Below are positions 5,401 through 5,441 of a stretch of DNA of 5,441 nt, one piece after another. The notes beneath the pieces were generated by a model, which worked only from the letters and a program-made list of their open reading frames with translations, searched no databases and was not told where the DNA came from. Location: NCBI GenBank assembly GCA_937141995.1, contig CAKZQX010000425.1, positions 1-5,441 of the forward strand, written 5' to 3'. The number at the start of each line of letters is the position of its first letter. Position 1 is the stretch's first letter. Origin of the DNA: an uncultured Chloroflexaceae bacterium (GTDB lineage Bacteria > Chloroflexota > Chloroflexia > Chloroflexales > Chloroflexaceae). The position numbers and the translations under genes are program-made.

Positions 5401-5404
5401 CACA
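5389..5404. promoter_or_regulatory. CRP/FNR-superfamily-like site
   Basis: TGTGT, six bases, TCACA matches the CRP consensus TGTGA-N6-TCACA at nine of ten defined positions. It overlaps the right arm of the larger palindrome. It lies downstream of the operon, so if real it would act on a gene beyond 5441 or on an operon on the opposite strand. A match of this size can arise by chance. Confidence 0.25.
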
Positions 5405-5441
5405 CTTGGGGGGAAAGAATTTCAGGCCGGGGTCGGTGCAG

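Larger units (their letters stand above)
5343..5441. other. Non-coding tail after the operon
   Basis: No start codon with a credible ribosome binding site and no convincing coding frame is seen. The stretch is more A+T-rich than the genes, as expected of an intergenic region. It holds a 6-bp perfect inverted repeat (TTTGCA 5364-5369, TGCAAA 5373-5378), a longer imperfect one just after it, and a run of six G at 5408-5413. No intrinsic terminator with a U tract is visible. Confidence 0.6.

Overview
The window looks like a compact, single-strand stretch of a bacterial chromosome with fairly high G+C (roughly 60-65% by eye). Five genes on the + strand run from about 161 to 5342 with gaps of at most 16 bases or with short overlaps, so they read as one operon. 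Gene families, strong GGAGG-type ribosome binding sites and 7-bp tandem repeats in and between genes would suit a filamentous member of the Chloroflexota (Roseiflexus/Chloroflexus type). This is inference from style, not from a marker gene.

Layout: 1-160 is a leader without a convincing complete gene; it ends in a 41-bp array of 7-bp repeats that directly abuts the ribosome binding site of gene 1. 161-991 is proC (pyrroline-5-carboxylate reductase, last step of proline synthesis). 1007-1804 is an uncharacterised protein with the residue layout of a PD-(D/E)XK nuclease fold. 1797-2459 is a member of the acetoacetate decarboxylase-like superfamily that keeps the Schiff-base lysine but lacks its lysine neighbour. 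2476-3621 is a group A FAD-dependent monooxygenase. 3618-5342 is a multi-pass membrane protein of the DUF2723/TMEM260-like glycosyltransferase (GT-C fold) family. 5343-5441 is a non-coding tail with an imperfect hairpin/palindrome and a CRP-like half-palindrome, probably belonging to the intergenic region before an unseen gene.

How the genes may work together: proC is housekeeping. The decarboxylase-like protein and the flavin monooxygenase are adjacent and could act in succession on a small metabolite, with the membrane glycosyltransferase translationally coupled behind them; the substrate cannot be read from sequence. The nuclease-like protein has no obvious partner here.

The most unusual signal is a family of 7-bp tandem arrays that appears three times: once before proC (110-150) and twice inside the glycosyltransferase gene (4174-4229 and 4922-4956). 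All have the pyrimidine-rich strand on +. The two intragenic arrays keep the reading frame open, lie in predicted cytoplasmic loops, and each gives a canonical four-run G-quadruplex motif on the template strand. The first sits in a roughly 50-residue low-complexity insertion that begins at an in-frame A_AAA_AAG slippery heptamer. No CRISPR array, tRNA, rRNA or insertion sequence was seen.
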